DNA of 64,000 bases from Fluviicola chungangensis (GTDB lineage Bacteria; Bacteroidota; Bacteroidia; Flavobacteriales_D; Crocinitomicaceae). Made by a program: the position numbers and the translations under genes. This document shows, in pieces, positions 1 through 8,843 of the stretch (position 1 is the stretch's first letter; each line of letters starts with the position of its first letter). The stretch covers positions 1 to 64,000 of the forward strand of contig NZ_VLPL01000003.1 in NCBI RefSeq assembly GCF_007558725.1. Reading direction: 5' to 3'. The notes beneath the pieces were generated by a model. The model had not been told where the DNA came from, ran no database searches, and saw nothing but the letters and a program-made list of their open reading frames with translations.

Positions 1-219
1 CAAATCATCCACACAAATCTTTAGCGGGGCAAAGCCCCTGGTTGTTTAAGGGAAGTAATAGATTGGAAAAAGTAAAACAGAATAATTATATTTAATCATT
101 GTCTGAAAACGGGGAAGGTTACACACTCTCTGCATCTTTCTCCTTACTTGAATAGCGATATCTTTTTTTCGAAAAGGTGCGTAAAGAGGTATCACCGAAA
201 GGATAATATTCTTCTCTAT

Positions 220-3200
220 CTATGATGATTCCGTAACAGTCATGTTATAGAAATACAGGTTGTGCAGATAAGTGGTCTGAATGGCAGTTGCCCGCTCGAT
301 CAAAAGGGTATATTGTAAAAAATCAATCTCACCGCTTTCATACGATTTGGAAGCACTCGTGAAAGTCTCTGCGGCTAATTTCTCTCCGGTTTCCCTGTAA
401 TATCGAATTCCATCCAAATAAGTTTCTGCATCCGCAAGCAGCGATTGATAATCTGCCAGTAAACGGATGCGGTAATCGGCGTATTCGTCTTCACGTACAA
501 GCAGTTCTGTTTTAGCAGCAGTAATACGTGCTTTATCGGCACCAAAGAATAAAGGAATTGCCAAACCCGCTTGCATTCCCAGGTAACGGGTCGTTCCGGT
601 TCCATTGTTTGTTCCCTGGAAAATGCCGAACTTCAAATCGGGCAGCAGCGCCTGTTTGTTTAATTTCAGGGATTGCTCAGCCAGTAGGGAGTTTAGCTGC
701 ATGTAATTTAAAGCCGGATTCGAAGCGGTATCAAGTCCCTGAATCAGCATGGGTTGCAATTCTTCTAACTGAGCCGTGTACAAGCTGTCGGATTGAATCC
801 ATTTATTGAACTGAATGATTGCGCGCTCCTCGTTCAACCTGCTCTGATTCAACTGAATCCCGATTTCCTGTTGTTTGGTTTGAGCCGTTAATGCCTCCAG
901 TGAATTAGACTCTCCGGCTTCCAGCTTACGCGTGGCTGCTGAAGAGAAATGCTTGTAAATGCTATCTAAATACGTGTAGTTTTTAACCATTGCGCGCCAG
1001 AACAAAATGGATTGATAAGCAGTGGTGACTTCTTTTCGCAGGCGCAATTCCGTTTGCCCGGCAACCGAACGCGCTATCTGTTCTTTCGTCTGCAAAGTGG
1101 CTCTTTGCATACCATAATAACCCGGTAGTTTGACTGTTTGGCTAATTCCGAAAACATGCAGTGCCCGATTATTCGGAGCAATGTTGTTTTGATCAAAACT
1201 GTAATAGACATCTGTTTTTCCGGGATCAAAAGCGGTCTTTCCCAATTGATGACTTACCAGTACTTGATTGTTATTGGCTTTCAATTGATGATTGCGTTGA
1301 AGACTTAAGTCGATTGCTTGTTTCAGCGAAACAGGAGTGTGTTGTGCATTTCCTGCAAGCGGAATAAAAAACAGCATGCCGATGATTCCAAGGGTTTTCA
1401 ACTCGTGATTTGCCGGTTTTAAGGGCTTCGTTTTTTTATCAAACAACGCATAGAGAACCGGAAGCACGACCAGAGTAAGCAAAGTTGCTGTAATCAATCC
1501 TCCGATAACAACTGTAGCCAAAGGGCGTTGCACTTCCGCACCGGCGTTGGTTGAAACAGCCATCGGAAGAAAACCGAGAGCCGCTGCTGCTGCTGTTAAT
1601 AATACCGGTCTCAATCGTTGTTGTGTTCCCTGCAAAATACGTTTATTGATATTGGTCACTCCGTGTTCCTTGAGTTCTTTGAATTGCTCAATCAACACGA
1701 TTCCGTTCAGTACCGCAATTCCAAAAAGAGCAATAAAACCTACTCCCGCAGAAATACTGAAAGGTAAATTCCTGAAATACAGGAAGAGTACTCCTCCTAC
1801 TGCGGAAAGCGGAATGGCGCTATAAATCATCAATGCTTCTTTGATTGAGTTGAAAGCAAAGTACAATAGGAGGAAAATCAATACCAGGGCAATCGGTACG
1901 GCAACCATCAGGCGATTCCTTGCTGAACGGAGGTTTTCGAATTGTCCGCCGTAGTCAACTGAATAACCCGCAGGTAATTTGATCTTGGAACCGATGATTT
2001 GCTGTACGTCTTTCACGACCGATTCCAAATCGCGATTCCGGACATTGACCCCGATTACAATCCGTCTCTTGGTGTTGTCGCGGGAGATTTTTGCCGGACC
2101 TTTTGTATAGGTGATTTCGGCAAATTCGCTGAAAGGCAGACTGGTTCCGTCAGGTAGCAGAATCGAAGTGGTTTGCAAATGAGACAGATCCTTCCGATGA
2201 GCTTTGTCAAAGCGAACTACCAGGTCGAATTGTTTTTCACCTTCGAAAACCATCCCGGTAGTATATCCTCCGAAGCCCGTTGTCAGAATTTTATTCAACT
2301 CGGCAATATTCAACCCGTATTTTGCAATTTTTGCGCGATCGTATCTGACACTCATTTGAGGAAGTCCTGCTACTTTTTCAACCGAAATATCCGAAGCACC
2401 GGGTACTTTGCGGATCGCCCGTTCTACTTCCAGGGCTTTCTGGTAAAGAACATCCATATTTTCTCCGAAAATCTTGATAGCCAAATCTGCCCGTACACCG
2501 GTTACCAGCTCATTAAAACGCATTTCTATCGGTTGAGTAAATTCATAATCAATCCCGGGAATATCCATCAGGGCTTGTTTGAATGCATCGGTTAATTCGT
2601 CTTTCGAGTGTGCCGTAACCCATTCACTTTTCGGTTTCAGTTTCACGATCACGTCACTTTCTTCCATCGACATCGGATCTGTTGGGATTTCAGCTGCACC
2701 GATACGTGAAACAACTTGTTCCACCTCCGGGAATGACCGCAGGATCTGTTCCATTTGGGTCGTTGTTTCGATGGTTTTGGAAAGAGATGTCCCGGTCTTC
2801 AATATGGGCTGAATCACTAAGTCACCTTCATCCAGCGTTGGAACAAATTCGCCGCCCATTCTTCCGAATAAGAAGAATACCAGGATTAACAAGACCGAAG
2901 CACTTCCCAAAACGATCTTTTTATTTCGCAAAGCCCAAACGATCAGCGGTCTATAGATACCTTCCAGGAATCGAATCAGCCGGTTGGAAATGTTTTTCTT
3001 TTCCGGGTTGGAAGGCTTTAGGAATAAAGCAGCCATTACAGGAACATAGGTGAAACAAAAGATCATGGCTCCGATCAGCGCAAAACAAAATACCAATGCC
3101 ATCGGACGGAACATTTTCCCTTCTACATTGATCAGGGAAAGAATCGGAATGAATACGATGATAATGATGATTTGCCCGAAAATGGCGGAACGCATCATTT

Positions 3201-4542
3201 TAGTAGTCCCTAAGAAGGTGATCTTGTCGATGAATCCACGGCGCTCTTCCCGTGGAAGTGTTTGGATGATTCCTCGCTCGGAAGTGATCTTGTATGCAAT
3301 GAATTCTACAATGATCACGGCTCCGTCGATGATGATCCCGAAATCAATTGCCCCGAGGCTCATCAGGTTGGCATCTACTCCGAACAGATACATAAGTGTC
3401 AATGCAAAGAATAAACACAAGGGGATCACGGAAGCGACCACCAAACCGGAACGCACATTTCCTAACAGTAAGATCACAACAAAAATAACGATCAGGCACC
3501 CTAACACCAGGTTTTCTCCCACTGTAAAGGTTGTTTTGGCAATCAGTTCACTGCGTTCAAGAAAGGGGTTGATCCGGATTCCTTTGGGCAGTCCTCCTTG
3601 TATTTCAGCAACACGATGTTTCACTGCATCAATCACTTTTTTGGAATCGGCTCCTTTTAGCATCATGACCTGTCCCAGCACCTTCTCACCTTGTCCGTTT
3701 GCGGTAATTGCACCGAAACGATTCGCCGCACCATAACCTACGGTTGCTACATCGCGGATATAAACAGGAATTCCGTCCCGATTGGAAACAACTACGTTGC
3801 GAATGTCCTCCAGCGAGCTTGTCAGTCCTTCTCCCCGGATAAAATAGCTTTCATTACCTTTTTCAATGTAGCTTCCCCCGGCAACACTGTTATTGTTTTC
3901 CAGGGCAGTAAACACTTCCGAGACGGAAATGCCCATGGAACGCAACCGTTCCGGGTTAATCGCCACTTCGTATTGTTTCAGGTTTCCTCCCCAGGTGTTT
4001 ACTTCTACTACCCCGGGAATGCCGGAAAGCTGTCGTCTGACAATCCAGTCTTGGATCGTTCTCAAGTCAGTAATTGAATATCGGTCACGGTATGTAGAAT
4101 CCACATCAATGGTATATTGGTAGATTTCTCCCAAACCTGTTGTGATCGGTCCCATAAATGGCTTCCCAAACCCTGCCGGGATTTTCTCTTCAGCACTTTT
4201 AATCTTCTCTGCAATCAATTGTCTGGGTAGGTAAGTCCCCATTTCATCGTCGAAGATGATCGTCACAACCGACAGTCCGAATTTTGAAATCGACCGGATT
4301 TCCTTCACATTCGGAAGATTCGCCATTTCCAGTTCGACGGGGTAGGTCAGAAATTTTTCCACATCCTGGGTGGCAAGGTTTCTGGAAGTAGTGATGACCT
4401 GAACCTGGTTATTGGTAATGTCCGGAACTGCTCCGATAGGGATATTCATCAACGAGTAAATACCTGATCCTACAATTGCTGCTGTAAAAAGGATGACAAC
4501 TAGTTTGTGCCGGATACTGTATTGAATGATTTTTTCTAACAT
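220..4542 (-). CDS. czcA: CzcA-type heavy-metal RND efflux pump fused to a TolC-like outer-membrane domain
   Basis: The protein has 1440 aa. Residues 1 to about 1035 form a complete RND pump with two blocks of membrane helices and two large periplasmic loops. The TM4 motif DFGIIIDGAVIIVE (residues 400-413, with D400, D406 and E413) is the HME1 signature of CzcA-like pumps for divalent cations such as Co, Zn and Cd, not the CusA form. A hydrophobic stretch at about 1047-1066 ends in LAGNA|Q, a good signal-peptidase I site. Residues 1067-1440 look like a single outer-membrane-factor (TolC) domain. The drug or metal is inferred from the motif only. The gene lies 55 bp downstream of a sensor kinase gene. 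No periplasmic adaptor (CzcB) is visible; one may lie beyond the left edge. Confidence 0.93.
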   Translation of the reverse strand: MLEKIIQYSIRHKLVVILFTAAIVGSGIYSLMNIPIGAVPDITNNQVQVITTSRNLATQDVEKFLTYPVELEMANLPNVKEIRSISKFGLSVVTIIFDDEMGTYLPRQLIAEKIKSAEEKIPAGFGKPFMGPITTGLGEIYQYTIDVDSTYRDRYSITDLRTIQDWIVRRQLSGIPGVVEVNTWGGNLKQYEVAINPERLRSMGISVSEVFTALENNNSVAGGSYIEKGNESYFIRGEGLTSSLEDIRNVVVSNRDGIPVYIRDVATVGYGAANRFGAITANGQGEKVLGQVMMLKGADSKKVIDAVKHRVAEIQGGLPKGIRINPFLERSELIAKTTFTVGENLVLGCLIVIFVVILLLGNVRSGLVVASVIPLCLFFALTLMYLFGVDANLMSLGAIDFGIIIDGAVIIVEFIAYKITSERGIIQTLPREERRGFIDKITFLGTTKMMRSAIFGQIIIIIVFIPILSLINVEGKMFRPMALVFCFALIGAMIFCFTYVPVMAALFLKPSNPEKKNISNRLIRFLEGIYRPLIVWALRNKKIVLGSASVLLILVFFLFGRMGGEFVPTLDEGDLVIQPILKTGTSLSKTIETTTQMEQILRSFPEVEQVVSRIGAAEIPTDPMSMEESDVIVKLKPKSEWVTAHSKDELTDAFKQALMDIPGIDYEFTQPIEMRFNELVTGVRADLAIKIFGENMDVLYQKALEVERAIRKVPGASDISVEKVAGLPQMSVRYDRAKIAKYGLNIAELNKILTTGFGGYTTGMVFEGEKQFDLVVRFDKAHRKDLSHLQTTSILLPDGTSLPFSEFAEITYTKGPAKISRDNTKRRIVIGVNVRNRDLESVVKDVQQIIGSKIKLPAGYSVDYGGQFENLRSARNRLMVAVPIALVLIFLLLYFAFNSIKEALMIYSAIPLSAVGGVLFLYFRNLPFSISAGVGFIALFGIAVLNGIVLIEQFKELKEHGVTNINKRILQGTQQRLRPVLLTAAAAALGFLPMAVSTNAGAEVQRPLATVVIGGLITATLLTLVVLPVLYALFDKKTKPLKPANHELKTLGIIGMLFFIPLAGNAQHTPVSLKQAIDLSLQRNHQLKANNNQVLVSHQLGKTAFDPGKTDVYYSFDQNNIAPNNRALHVFGISQTVKLPGYYGMQRATLQTKEQIARSVAGQTELRLRKEVTTAYQSILFWRAMVKNYTYLDSIYKHFSSAATRKLEAGESNSLEALTAQTKQQEIGIQLNQSRLNEERAIIQFNKWIQSDSLYTAQLEELQPMLIQGLDTASNPALNYMQLNSLLAEQSLKLNKQALLPDLKFGIFQGTNNGTGTTRYLGMQAGLAIPLFFGADKARITAAKTELLVREDEYADYRIRLLADYQSLLADAETYLDGIRYYRETGEKLAAETFTSASKSYESGEIDFLQYTLLIERATAIQTTYLHNLYFYNMTVTESS

Positions 4543-4567
4543 GTGGATGACCTTTGGTATCTGGCAT

Positions 4568-4575
4568 CAAAAGTA
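4568..4575 (-). promoter_or_regulatory. -7 box of the efflux pump gene
   Basis: The minus strand reads TACTTTTG, matching the Bacteroidota TAnnTTTG consensus. It lies 25 bp upstream of the pump start codon. No TTG is present 19-20 bp upstream; the 11-bp repeats occupy that place. Confidence 0.5.
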
Positions 4576-4581
4576 GAATGG

Positions 4582-4614
4582 GTTTCTAAAGGCTTTCTTA
4601 GGACTTTCTTAAGA
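4582..4614 (-). promoter_or_regulatory. Three 11-bp direct repeats, predicted response-regulator operator of the efflux pump
   Basis: On the plus strand three units follow each other head to tail: GTTTCTAAAGG, CTTTCTTAGGA and CTTTCTTAAGA (4582-4592, 4593-4603, 4604-4614). An 11-bp period is the normal spacing of OmpR/PhoB-family binding sites. They sit just upstream of a perfect minus-strand -7 box (TACTTTTG, 4568-4575) that has no matching -33 element, as expected for an activator-dependent promoter. The same unit occurs before the regulator gene at 6692-6713. The third unit overlaps the 3' end of the kinase gene. Confidence 0.6.
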
Positions 4615-5989
4615 TCTCCTTAAAATAGATCTTTACCGACGTTCCTTGATCCAATTCACTTGAGATCGTGATGGTTGCACCAATTTTAGCAGCTGCTTTA
4701 CCGGCGATTGAAAGCCCTAGGCCGGTCCCGTTGATTTCCTTGTGATTAAGGGCATCGGAACGAAAAAACGGGTTGAATAATTGGGGAATATCTTCGGGTC
4801 GTATTCCAATTCCTGAATCAGTTATTTCACAATAGATTCCACCTTTCTCTTCAAAAGTCCGGATAAGAATTTGCCCTCCTTGTTTGGAATACTTGATGGC
4901 ATTTCCAACAATGTTATCCAGGATCAGGCGACCGTAAAAACGGTGAATAGAGACAGAACCGTCGCAATTATCCTGTTTAATGATCTGTAATTCTTTAGCA
5001 ATAATGTCTGGATGCCTGTGTGCCAATACTTCTGCCAGCAGTAAGTCCATTTCAACGGATGTATTGATCGTGAGTTCCGGGTTAGTATCAAAACGGGCAA
5101 TTTCCAATAATTGGTCGATTACCGCAGTCATTCGGTCTATTTCCTTCAGGGAATATTGAATTTTTGATTCGTATTCTTCCTGGTCACGTGGTTTTCGGAT
5201 CAGCACCTCTAAAGTTCCCCTTAAAACAGCAAGCGGAGTCCTCAATTCATGGGAAGCATCCGAAGTAAATTGCTGTTCCCGGTGCACGGCATCTTCTATG
5301 CGATCCAACAGGCTATTGATCGAATAAGACAAATCGTATAACTCATCTTTACTTGCCGGAAGCGTTACCCTTTCATTCAAATTGGTACGGGTAATCCTGT
5401 TTGTTGTCTCACTGATTGCAACAACCGGAACAATACTTTTTCCTGCCAGATAAGAGGTAATAAAGAACAAACCGATCAGAATAACTGGAAATAGTATCAT
5501 CAGAACAGTCCCCAGGTTTTTGAGCACGGTTAAAGAAGCATCCATCGACATCGCAGCTACGATAAATCCTTTTACAGATCCGTTCCGGATGATTGGAATT
5601 TGTACCTGGCGTATATTTCGTCGGTTCAATTGGGTATTGAAATGCCGGTCGTTTGCTTGTTCCTGTTGGAATACAAGGTGTTGCCCTTTTAAATTTGGTG
5701 ATTTTGCGAGCAGGTTTCCGTTTCGGTCAACAATCTGAATAAAAACCGGATTTACCTGAACTTCCTGGTGTTCTGCTTCTTCCATTTCTTTCTCGTTGAT
5801 AAAACGGATAGAACGGGATGTTAATTCGACCTCAGCGAGGTGTTTATAAGATTCAAACGTTAAATCTTTGTCCAGGTTGGTATAGATTGTTTCCCTTACA
5901 ATGAAATAAACCGTCCCGAATACAATGAGGATAACCAAAGCCGTAGCCAGCATAAAACGGGTTGCTATTCTCCTTCTGAAACTCATCAT
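4598..5989 (-). CDS. Sensor histidine kinase of the metal-responsive two-component system
   Basis: The 463-aa protein has an N-terminal membrane helix (about 11-31), a periplasmic sensor region of roughly 125 residues, a second helix (about 158-182), a HAMP linker, a HisKA domain with the phospho-acceptor in ASHELRTP (His247), and a HATPase domain with N-box DNIVGNAIKYS and G-boxes DSGIGI and GTGLGLS. This is the layout of CusS/CzcS-type kinases. The start codon overlaps the regulator stop as ATGA, so the two are translationally coupled. Two adjacent ATGs are possible; the first is used. The link to metal sensing rests on the neighbouring CzcA pump, not on a recognised ligand site. Confidence 0.93.
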   Translation of the reverse strand: MMSFRRRIATRFMLATALVILIVFGTVYFIVRETIYTNLDKDLTFESYKHLAEVELTSRSIRFINEKEMEEAEHQEVQVNPVFIQIVDRNGNLLAKSPNLKGQHLVFQQEQANDRHFNTQLNRRNIRQVQIPIIRNGSVKGFIVAAMSMDASLTVLKNLGTVLMILFPVILIGLFFITSYLAGKSIVPVVAISETTNRITRTNLNERVTLPASKDELYDLSYSINSLLDRIEDAVHREQQFTSDASHELRTPLAVLRGTLEVLIRKPRDQEEYESKIQYSLKEIDRMTAVIDQLLEIARFDTNPELTINTSVEMDLLLAEVLAHRHPDIIAKELQIIKQDNCDGSVSIHRFYGRLILDNIVGNAIKYSKQGGQILIRTFEEKGGIYCEITDSGIGIRPEDIPQLFNPFFRSDALNHKEINGTGLGLSIAGKAAAKIGATITISSELDQGTSVKIYFKEILRKS

Positions 5990-6651
5990 TCTTTGGCAAT
6001 GTATCCGACCCCGCGAATGGTTTGAATGTAGTTTTCATGTTCTCCGAGTTGCAATTTTTTCCGGAGAGCATTGATATACACATCGATGACACCGGTATTG
6101 TATTCAAAATGAATATCCCAGACACTTTCAATGATTCGGGTTCTAGTACAAACCATTCCTTTGTTCCGGATCAGCATTTCCAGCAAAGCAAATTCTTTTT
6201 GAGTCAACGTGATTTCGGTTCCGTTTTTAAATACGGTATGGGCTGATAAATCAATCGTTAACGGTCCGAGCGTCAGCTGATTGGTCTCTCCGGATTTCGG
6301 ACGCAACTGTACGCGGATACGTTCTAACAATTCCTCGAAATGAAAAGGTTTCTTAATATAGTCGTTTGCTCCGTTCTGTAACCCGAAAATAGTTTCCTGA
6401 AGCGTATCTTTAGCTGTCAGAAAAATAATCGGTGTGGTTTTAAAATGTTTTCGGAATTCCGTGCAAATTTCAATGCCGCTTTTCCCCGGAATCATCCAAT
6501 CCAGGAGCAGCAGGTCGTATTCGCCTGAAAGCGCCAGATCCAGTCCCTCATTGCCCGTATGACATACATCCACGGCAAAAGACTCTTCTTCCAATCCCTG
6601 TTTCAGGAAATTGGCAATACCGATCTCATCTTCAACGACTAATAACCTCAT
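5986..6651 (-). CDS. OmpR/CusR-type response regulator
   Basis: The 221-aa regulator has a receiver domain (acidic pocket EDE near residue 8, phospho-acceptor D51 in LLLDWMIPG, conserved Lys in NDYIKKPF) and a C-terminal winged helix with VWDIHFEYNTGVIDVYINALRKKL and TIRGVGY. The ATG at 6651 is chosen because MRLLVVEDE is the usual first strand; an upstream extension would use a non-ATG start. A -7 box ends only four bases before this ATG, so the mRNA may be leaderless. It probably controls the pump gene and its own promoter through the shared 11-bp repeats. Confidence 0.94.
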   Translation of the reverse strand: MRLLVVEDEIGIANFLKQGLEEESFAVDVCHTGNEGLDLALSGEYDLLLLDWMIPGKSGIEICTEFRKHFKTTPIIFLTAKDTLQETIFGLQNGANDYIKKPFHFEELLERIRVQLRPKSGETNQLTLGPLTIDLSAHTVFKNGTEITLTQKEFALLEMLIRNKGMVCTRTRIIESVWDIHFEYNTGVIDVYINALRKKLQLGEHENYIQTIRGVGYIAKE

Positions 6652-6655
6652 GCTG

Positions 6656-6686
6656 CAAAGATTTAAAAAATATACCAGTCGTTCAA
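6656..6686 (-). promoter_or_regulatory. Promoter of the response-regulator gene
   Basis: On the minus strand TTG (6684-6686) is followed after 20 bp by AATCTTTG (6656-6663), a 7/8 match to TAnnTTTG. The start codon at 6651 follows at once, which predicts a transcript with almost no 5' leader. Confidence 0.5.
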
Positions 6687-6691
6687 TAGTC

Positions 6692-6713
6692 AATTCTTAA
6701 AGTTTGCTTAAGA
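6692..6713 (-). promoter_or_regulatory. Two 11-bp direct repeats upstream of the regulator promoter
   Basis: The minus strand reads TCTTAAGCAAA then CTTTAAGAATT with an exact 11-bp period, matching the TCTTAAGAAAG units before the pump gene. They lie directly upstream of the -33 element, so autoregulation is likely. The site overlaps the stop codon of the bestrophin-like gene. Confidence 0.5.
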
Positions 6714-7622
6714 ATTCAAACCGATTGTTTTCTGCTTTATTTCCAGGCAATTATTTTCAATCGTCTGACAAATCTGATCTATACTAACAGATGTTGCAGA
6801 CTCCGAAAAGGGTTCGCCGAACAAATTGGCCAATTTATTAACTGTTAAAAAGACGGTGCTTATGATCACCATGATTGGAATCGCGAGTAACTCCAAATTG
6901 CTTTTTTCTCCCCCTAAGTCAATATCCCCAATAAATAAGGGAATTAACAAGATGTATACGGTAACAATAATCCGCGTGAAAGCGCTGTAAATCATCAAAA
7001 ACGGGGTGTTTTTAATTCGCTCCGCTTTCCCCTGAATTTCATAGAAACGATTCATGTGTTGCATCAAATCGTTTTTTTCGAGTCCCGCTTTCGGAGAAAA
7101 ATCACCTTCAATTATTTGAGTTATTGCTACTAGTAACTCATTGGAGACTTTATTCTTCAGATTGATACCGTACTTGCTAAAAAACGCAACTGTTTCCTCT
7201 TCAAAAGAAGGTTCCTTTTGATTGTGCATTTCTCGTTTAAGTTGACGGACATATTCAATGGTGAGTGAAATTAGATCACTCGCTTTTTGACCTGTTGGAC
7301 CGTCCGATGAGTTCGTAACGTTATTCTCATTTCCATAATAGACATAAATCTTTGTCACAAAACTTCGGGTATTATTGGTCAGTTCCCCGAATATTTTTCG
7401 TGCTTCCCACCAGCGGTCATAAGCAGAATTCATTCTGAATCCCAGGAAAAATGCAATCGCCAATCCGAAGACAGAGCCTATTTGAGTTGGAATTTGGTAA
7501 ATCTGATCTCCTGCAAATTCTTCTATCCCCAGAATAATGCCGGCATAAATGCAAGAAAAAAGCAGGTAGGGAACTGCTATTTTTAACAGGTGTTTAACTC
7601 CTTGGCTTTCTGTTACGATCAT
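6708..7622 (-). CDS. Bestrophin-like (UPF0187) membrane channel protein
   Basis: The protein of about 304 aa has an N-terminal pair of membrane helices followed by the family hallmark FRMNSAYDRWWEARKIFGELTNN, and a second hydrophobic pair in the C-terminal half (MIYSAFTRIIVTVYILLIPLFIG and LELLAIPIMVIISTVFL) ending with FGEPFSE. Bacterial bestrophins are pentameric ion channels in the inner membrane; the ion carried here cannot be read from sequence. The ATG at 7622 avoids overlap with the upstream gene; an in-frame ATG at 7646 would overlap it by 17 bp. It is the last gene of a likely three-gene operon. Confidence 0.85.
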   Translation of the reverse strand: MIVTESQGVKHLLKIAVPYLLFSCIYAGIILGIEEFAGDQIYQIPTQIGSVFGLAIAFFLGFRMNSAYDRWWEARKIFGELTNNTRSFVTKIYVYYGNENNVTNSSDGPTGQKASDLISLTIEYVRQLKREMHNQKEPSFEEETVAFFSKYGINLKNKVSNELLVAITQIIEGDFSPKAGLEKNDLMQHMNRFYEIQGKAERIKNTPFLMIYSAFTRIIVTVYILLIPLFIGDIDLGGEKSNLELLAIPIMVIISTVFLTVNKLANLFGEPFSESATSVSIDQICQTIENNCLEIKQKTIGLNS

Positions 7623-7629
7623 CCTGTTT

Positions 7630-8103
7630 TCATTGATGAGATTCATCTGAGGTGGCAGCACTATTTTCACGGATTTCCGTATGACGAATTTCACCTCCGG
7701 AAGTACCGGTTTGCTTTGCGAAGAACAACACGGCGAACGAACAAATCAAAATAACAAAACTTGCCGGTTTGGAGAGCGGCTTTTGTTTCCAGCTAAGCCA
7801 AAGTGAAACCAATGAAAGTAATCCAAGACCATAAGATAATAAGGCAAATAGTTCCGCTTTTTCTTCGTGTTCGTGAATGAACTTGCCTGAAATCCCTTTG
7901 ATCTCTTCGACCACTTCTTCTGCTCCTTCACCGCTCGACATCGCCAAAAGGGTAGTAATGGAACCTAAAATAAAAACAAAATAACCGGTTCGTTTAATCG
8001 CTTCGGAACGGGAAAGAACTCCTGTCAACAAAACAATTGCTCCGACCAGCGGAAAGATTAACGGTAAATGATTTACCACCAAATGAAAATGTGCACCATT
8101 CAT
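7630..8103 (-). CDS. Small four-helix membrane protein, DUF2231-like
   Basis: The 157-aa protein starts with MNGAHFHLVVNHLPLIFPLVGAI, the histidine-containing first helix typical of DUF2231-like proteins, and has three further hydrophobic segments. A charged stretch (GEGAEEVVEEIKG...EHEEKAE) lies between helices 2 and 3, and the tail is rich in Glu, Ser and His. The function of the family is not established; His residues in the helices could bind haem or metal, which is only inference. It follows the VIT1-type gene by 20 bp. Confidence 0.7.
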   Translation of the reverse strand: MNGAHFHLVVNHLPLIFPLVGAIVLLTGVLSRSEAIKRTGYFVFILGSITTLLAMSSGEGAEEVVEEIKGISGKFIHEHEEKAELFALLSYGLGLLSLVSLWLSWKQKPLSKPASFVILICSFAVLFFAKQTGTSGGEIRHTEIRENSAATSDESHQ

Positions 8104-8123
8104 AATAATCCAATTTTAAGTTA

Positions 8124-8843
8124 TTAAACATTCACCCCGAAGAGATAACCTACTAATGCGGACAAACCCATCGCCAGCGTTCCCCAAATAGTAATTCTCA
8201 AGACAGCCTTCGGTACTTTTGAACCACCTGTTCTTGCCGAAATTATTCCCAAGATAGCCAGGAACAAGATGGTAAAACCATATAGCCAATATTCCATAAC
8301 TTGAACTGGAGCAAACAAAACAACCAATAACGGTAAAGCTCCTCCGATTGAAAACGCTCCGCACGATGCCATGGCTGCCTGTATTGGTTTGGCTTGACTT
8401 ACCTCATTTATTCCTAATTCATCTCTTACATGAGCATCCAGCGCATTGTGCTCCGTCAACTCCATAGCAACCTGCATAGCGGTTTCCTTTTTTAATCCTC
8501 TCTTTTCATAAATCTGAGCTAAAATATTCAATTCCTGTTCCGGCATTTCCTTCAGTTCTACAATTTCCCGTTCAATATCTGCCTTTTCGGTATCGGTTTG
8601 AGAACTTACAGAAACATATTCGCCGGCAGCCATAGATAAAGCTCCGGCTACCAAACCGGCTACAGCTGCCAAAACAATAGGTCCTCTTGAGTCACTTGCT
8701 GTTGCAACTCCTATTGCAAGACTGGATAATGAAATAATCCCATCATTTGCACCCAAAACAGTTGCTCTTAACCAATTACTGCGATGAATAAAGTGATTAT
8801 CCAAATAGTTGTCAATTGTCAGTAATTCAGATTTCTTTTTCAT
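8124..8843 (-). CDS. VIT1/CCC1-family iron/manganese transporter
   Basis: The 239-aa membrane protein has the family opening HRSNWLRATVLGANDGIISLSSLAIGV, then AAGEYVSVSSQTDTEKADIERE, a cytoplasmic Glu-rich helical segment of about 75 residues (EIVELKEMPEQELNILAQIYEKRG...), and three C-terminal helices. VIT1/CCC1 proteins remove Fe2+ or Mn2+ from the cytosol. Length and helix number are normal for the bacterial members. It heads a likely operon with the DUF2231-like and bestrophin-like genes. Its neighbours support a role in metal stress. Confidence 0.9.
   Translation of the reverse strand: MKKKSELLTIDNYLDNHFIHRSNWLRATVLGANDGIISLSSLAIGVATASDSRGPIVLAAVAGLVAGALSMAAGEYVSVSSQTDTEKADIEREIVELKEMPEQELNILAQIYEKRGLKKETAMQVAMELTEHNALDAHVRDELGINEVSQAKPIQAAMASCGAFSIGGALPLLVVLFAPVQVMEYWLYGFTILFLAILGIISARTGGSKVPKAVLRITIWGTLAMGLSALVGYLFGVNV

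Noticed and set aside
1-219. Possible gene or adaptor (CzcB) fragment at the left edge
   Set aside because: No frame with protein-like sequence is visible. Only a GGGGC-AAA-GCCCC hairpin near 26-38 is present.
3050-3736. 228-codon open frame on the plus strand
   Set aside because: It is antisense to the conserved RND pump gene and its product is low-complexity (Met, Ile, Ser, Thr rich) without motifs.
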